NCBI GenBank assembly: GCA_027972325.1
Contig: JAPMOS010000028.1
Coordinates: forward strand, 327,501-391,500
DNA: 64,000 nt
Direction: 5' to 3'
Source of the DNA: Paratrimastix pyriformis
Taxonomy: Eukaryota > Preaxostyla > Paratrimastigidae
A program made the position numbers and the translations under genes. This document shows positions 61,482 through 64,000 of this stretch, piece by piece. The notes under the pieces are model-generated. The model saw only the letters and a list, made by a program, of their open reading frames with translations, did no database searches and had not been told where the DNA came from. Numbering within the stretch: position 1 is the stretch's first letter; the number at the start of each line of letters is the position of its first letter.

Positions 61482-64000
61482 ATGGAGCAGCTCCCCGACG
61501 AGGTTGTACAGTTAATCTTCCATCATCTCCACTCTGGTTCTGCCTTGGTTGCGGGTTCTTTAACATCGCGCAAGTTTCGCGGTGCCTTGTGGTCATCGGA
61601 TCCCCTTTGGCAGGAAGCTTTCGACCATGAATTTGGATCCGGGGCCAGAGATGCCGTTTTATTACATGGCACAACCCGAAAAATCCGGCGAAAGTCGAAC
61701 CAGTCCCATAGCGATAATATTGTGTGGCGCCAAAAATATGCAGGTCTCCGGCAACTGAGAGACGCTCGATTTTTTTACGACTCTTTTTTTATAGAACACA
61801 AAGCCTTTCTCAAGGAAGTGGAGAAGGACCGATCCCGTCGCTTTGCAAAAGCAGTAAAGGAGAAGAGAAAACTGTACGGGCCACAGCCTGAACATTGGCT
61901 CAATTTGATTGCTTGGGGATTTCTCAGTCTGTGATGCCAACTCCACCTCCTGTGTGCATCACCCTGGGGAATGTAGGCCCCATCTTCAACTTCGTGGCGA
62001 TCCCGCTGCTGGTGGTTCTGATCATCCTGCGGGCGGAGAACATCATTACGTGGAGCCTCCACGCCGTCCTCGCCCCGGCGGACTTCCTCTTCCTGTGCGG
62101 CTTCTGCCTCTTCGGGTCCGGCGCAGACCTCCGTCCCCCCGGGGTGGTCGCTGCCTCACCGCGCATCATCCTCACCTGCCGTTGCCCTCTTCCTGCCCCA
62201 GGTTTTTCATCTTGTCGGATCGGCACGTCCCGTTCATCCTGTTCTGTGTGACGGCCATCTTCCCCGTGGCCAGTGCCACCGTGCACTGGGCCGCCGCACG
62301 CGCCGACTGGATCGTGGCCTCGGGCGGCGGTCTGCCTCCTCCTCCTCCTCCTCCTCCTCCTCCCTCCCCCCCCCCCCCCCCCCCCCCCCCCGTCCACATG
62401 ATGTGCCTTTGACAAAACAGAATCACACAATCCGCAAGCGTTCCGTCCCCCCACCTCCACCCCACCCCACCCACCCACCCACCCGGACAGCCCTCCAATC
62501 GCCCGACACCCCTGGTGGGCTGAACTGGTTCTACATCTTCACGCCGGCCATGGTCATGGCCCTGATGGTCGTGGGGGCCTCCGCAAAGTACATCTATCGC
62601 GGCCGTCACTCCTCCGAGTCTGCTCGCCCCGCCTCCTCCTCACCGGCGATGATGGTTGGATGATGATTGGATGGCGATGATTGATGATTGGATCGTGATG
62701 ATGGGGGTGAGGATGACCACCCGCCCGCCGCCCACCCCCCGACACCCCGCACCGCCCTCCTCCTGACCGTGGCGATCCGTTCCGACCTGGTGGTGGGGGT
62801 GGGGGGCCGCAGTTTCTTCCCGGCCTTCTTCATCGGGGGCCTGGCGCCCCTGCTGGCGGTGGCCTTCCTGGTGCTGCTGGCCTACAAGCTGCAGTGGGGC
62901 GGGCCGGGCTTCCTGTTCACGTACACCTTCATCCCGCTGTGGCTGGTCCCCGTGGGCATCGAGATGTTCTTCATCAAGTTCGGCCACGTGAAGAGGTCCG
63001 CAGCCGCCCTTCTCCCGGCCTTTGTCTCGTGGTGGGCGGCCCGTTCGTATGCTCAACGCGCCAATATGGCCCTCCTCCAAAGGCCACTTCCTTTAGTTTT
63101 GGCACAGATGATGCCATTCTTCACTTCATCCCGTCCAGCCGAACCAGCCAACCGGGGTGTTCATTTCATTTTGGCTTTCATTTCGACCCCCGCTCGCCAT
63201 CCACCAGTCCATGCTGCATCGCCCGAGCGCAGCAGAGTCATGACCCACGAATCGGCACCGATTTTCATATCCCTCCCTCCCCCCCCCCCCCACCACCACC
63301 ACCACCACCACCCCTGCCAGGCACCCGATCCGGTTTCTCCTGCTGAATCTGGGCATCCCGGTGCCCATCGCGGTGACGCTGGTGCTGGTGGCCCTGCGGC
63401 TGGACTGGGGCCTGGTCCACATTTGCTTCGTGGCCATCCCCACCCTCTGCTGGCCCGTAGCCTCCACCCCCACAGATGCCCGCCCATTCCCGCACATTTT
63501 CCCTCCATGCCGTGCACCAACCCGCTTACATTCAGTGCCTGCCTCCGTCCCCCCCACAGCCGCTGCTGTGCGTCTCGGGGTGGGGCGTGGGGCACTGGTT
63601 CGGCCGCATCCGGCGGCAGATCCACCAGACCGGCCCGGGCTCCCTCACAAAGGCCGAACAGCAGTCTGTAGCCCCCGGGAGCTCCCCCAACCCCAACTAC
63701 CACACGTCCTCGTCACTGGCCGGCTCTGGGCTCATCGGACCATCACCGTCCCCCCAACTCATCCCTGCCTGCCCTGCCCCCTTGTCTGCCACTCTGCCCT
63801 TGCATCTGCAGGCGGATCGAGGACGACCTCGTCCAGACCTACGGCTGCTTCATCCACCCGCCGCCGCCTCCGCAAGACCCGGCGGACTCGCCGCACCCCA
63901 CGAAATCGGGGCCGCGCAAGTTGGCCCGGGAGGACTTCCCGGATGACCTCTCGGACCTGGACAGGAGCATCGAGGAGCGCATCGAGCAGATCGACCGGGT
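61482..64000 (+). CDS. F-box fused to TMEM185 (Fragile-X-F-associated) membrane protein, 3' end outside window
   Basis: Residues 1-45 are a clear F-box ('MEQLPDEVVQLIFHHLHSGS', 'SRKFRGALWSSDPLWQEAF'), followed by a basic helical linker. A 50-nt phase-1 intron (61927-61976, GTCTGT...TAG) joins the linker 'LIAWGFLS' to the first membrane helix 'PIFNFVAIPLLVVLIILRAE', then 'NIITWSLHAVLAPADFLFLC'. Later exons give 'FILFCVTAIFPVASATVHWA', 'NWFYIFTPAMVMALMVVG', 'FFIGGLAPLLAVAFLVLLAY', 'FIPLWLVPVGIEMFFIKF' and 'IRFLLLNLGIPVPIAVTLVL'. The pattern of helix pairs ending in 'hydrophobic-R/KLD/E..I.W' and 'P.W' is that of TMEM185A/B. The last coding block, 'LDRSIEERIEQID', runs off the window. Intermediate introns carry C-runs (62367-62391). 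Confidence 0.8.
62367..62391 (+). repeat. Homopolymeric C-run in an intron
   Basis: About 25 consecutive C, preceded by CCT repeats. One of many C- or G-runs in this window that lie in introns or spacers; similar runs are at 1974-1993, 42189-42217, 49075-49091, 58031-58050 and 58246-58267. Confidence 0.9.

Overview
The window is nuclear DNA from a GC-rich, intron-dense, flagellated eukaryotic microbe. Most protein families are split by introns. Where I could check junctions by reading frame, introns are spliceosomal, and many are only 39-64 nt long. The flagellum is inferred from a PPP1R32/SAXO5-like axonemal protein. Bacterial-type aminoacyl-histidine dipeptidases and a TauE/SafE transporter, all carrying introns, suggest genes acquired from bacteria long ago. 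A free-living metamonad of the Preaxostyla type (Paratrimastix-like) would fit, but this is a guess. I saw no tRNA, rRNA, CRISPR or prokaryotic operon structure.

Layout. 1-2.8 kb: C-terminal part of a TRAPPC8-like trafficking subunit (+). 2.9-4.6: F-box protein (-). 4.8-5.4: secreted FMN split-barrel protein (+). 5.7-28.5: a cluster dominated by an unrecognised protein family. Each member has a short N-terminal coiled coil interrupted by a tiny phase-1 intron at the same codon, followed by a long Pro/Ser-rich tail. Eight members lie here and a ninth lies at 36.1 kb; a membrane-bound apyrase (9.0-12.0) and one tail-only relative are interspersed. 29.2-31.8: damaged copy of a 'MPHHG' membrane protein, with a 1.09-kb TIR DNA element in its first intron. 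32.4-34.2: PPP1R32-like protein (+). 34.4-35.7: beta-hydroxyacid dehydrogenase (+). 35.8: pseudogene fragment of the split-barrel gene. 37.2-38.6: intact MPHHG gene, in inverted orientation to the damaged copy. 39.1-47.6: two PepD-type dipeptidases flanking a TauE/SafE transporter. 48.0-59.7: one very large minus-strand gene encoding ankyrin repeats, a degenerate protein kinase and a HECT ubiquitin ligase. 60.0-61.4: third MPHHG gene. 61.5-64.0+: F-box fused to a TMEM185-like membrane protein, cut by the window end.

The most novel items are the coiled-coil/disordered-tail family, the ankyrin-kinase-HECT and F-box-TMEM185 architectures, and the splice-site biology. Donors almost always read GT followed by a pyrimidine (GTCTG/GTCCG), with three frame-proven GC-AG introns. 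Exon-intron junctions have been tandemly duplicated inside several introns. Many genes begin with AT-richer exons and tiny introns and end with GC-rich exons and long simple-sequence introns.

The genes do not form one pathway. Recurrent themes are ubiquitin ligation (two F-box proteins, one HECT), surface and secreted proteins (apyrase, MPHHG family, split-barrel protein) and peptide or anion use (PepD, TauE/SafE).
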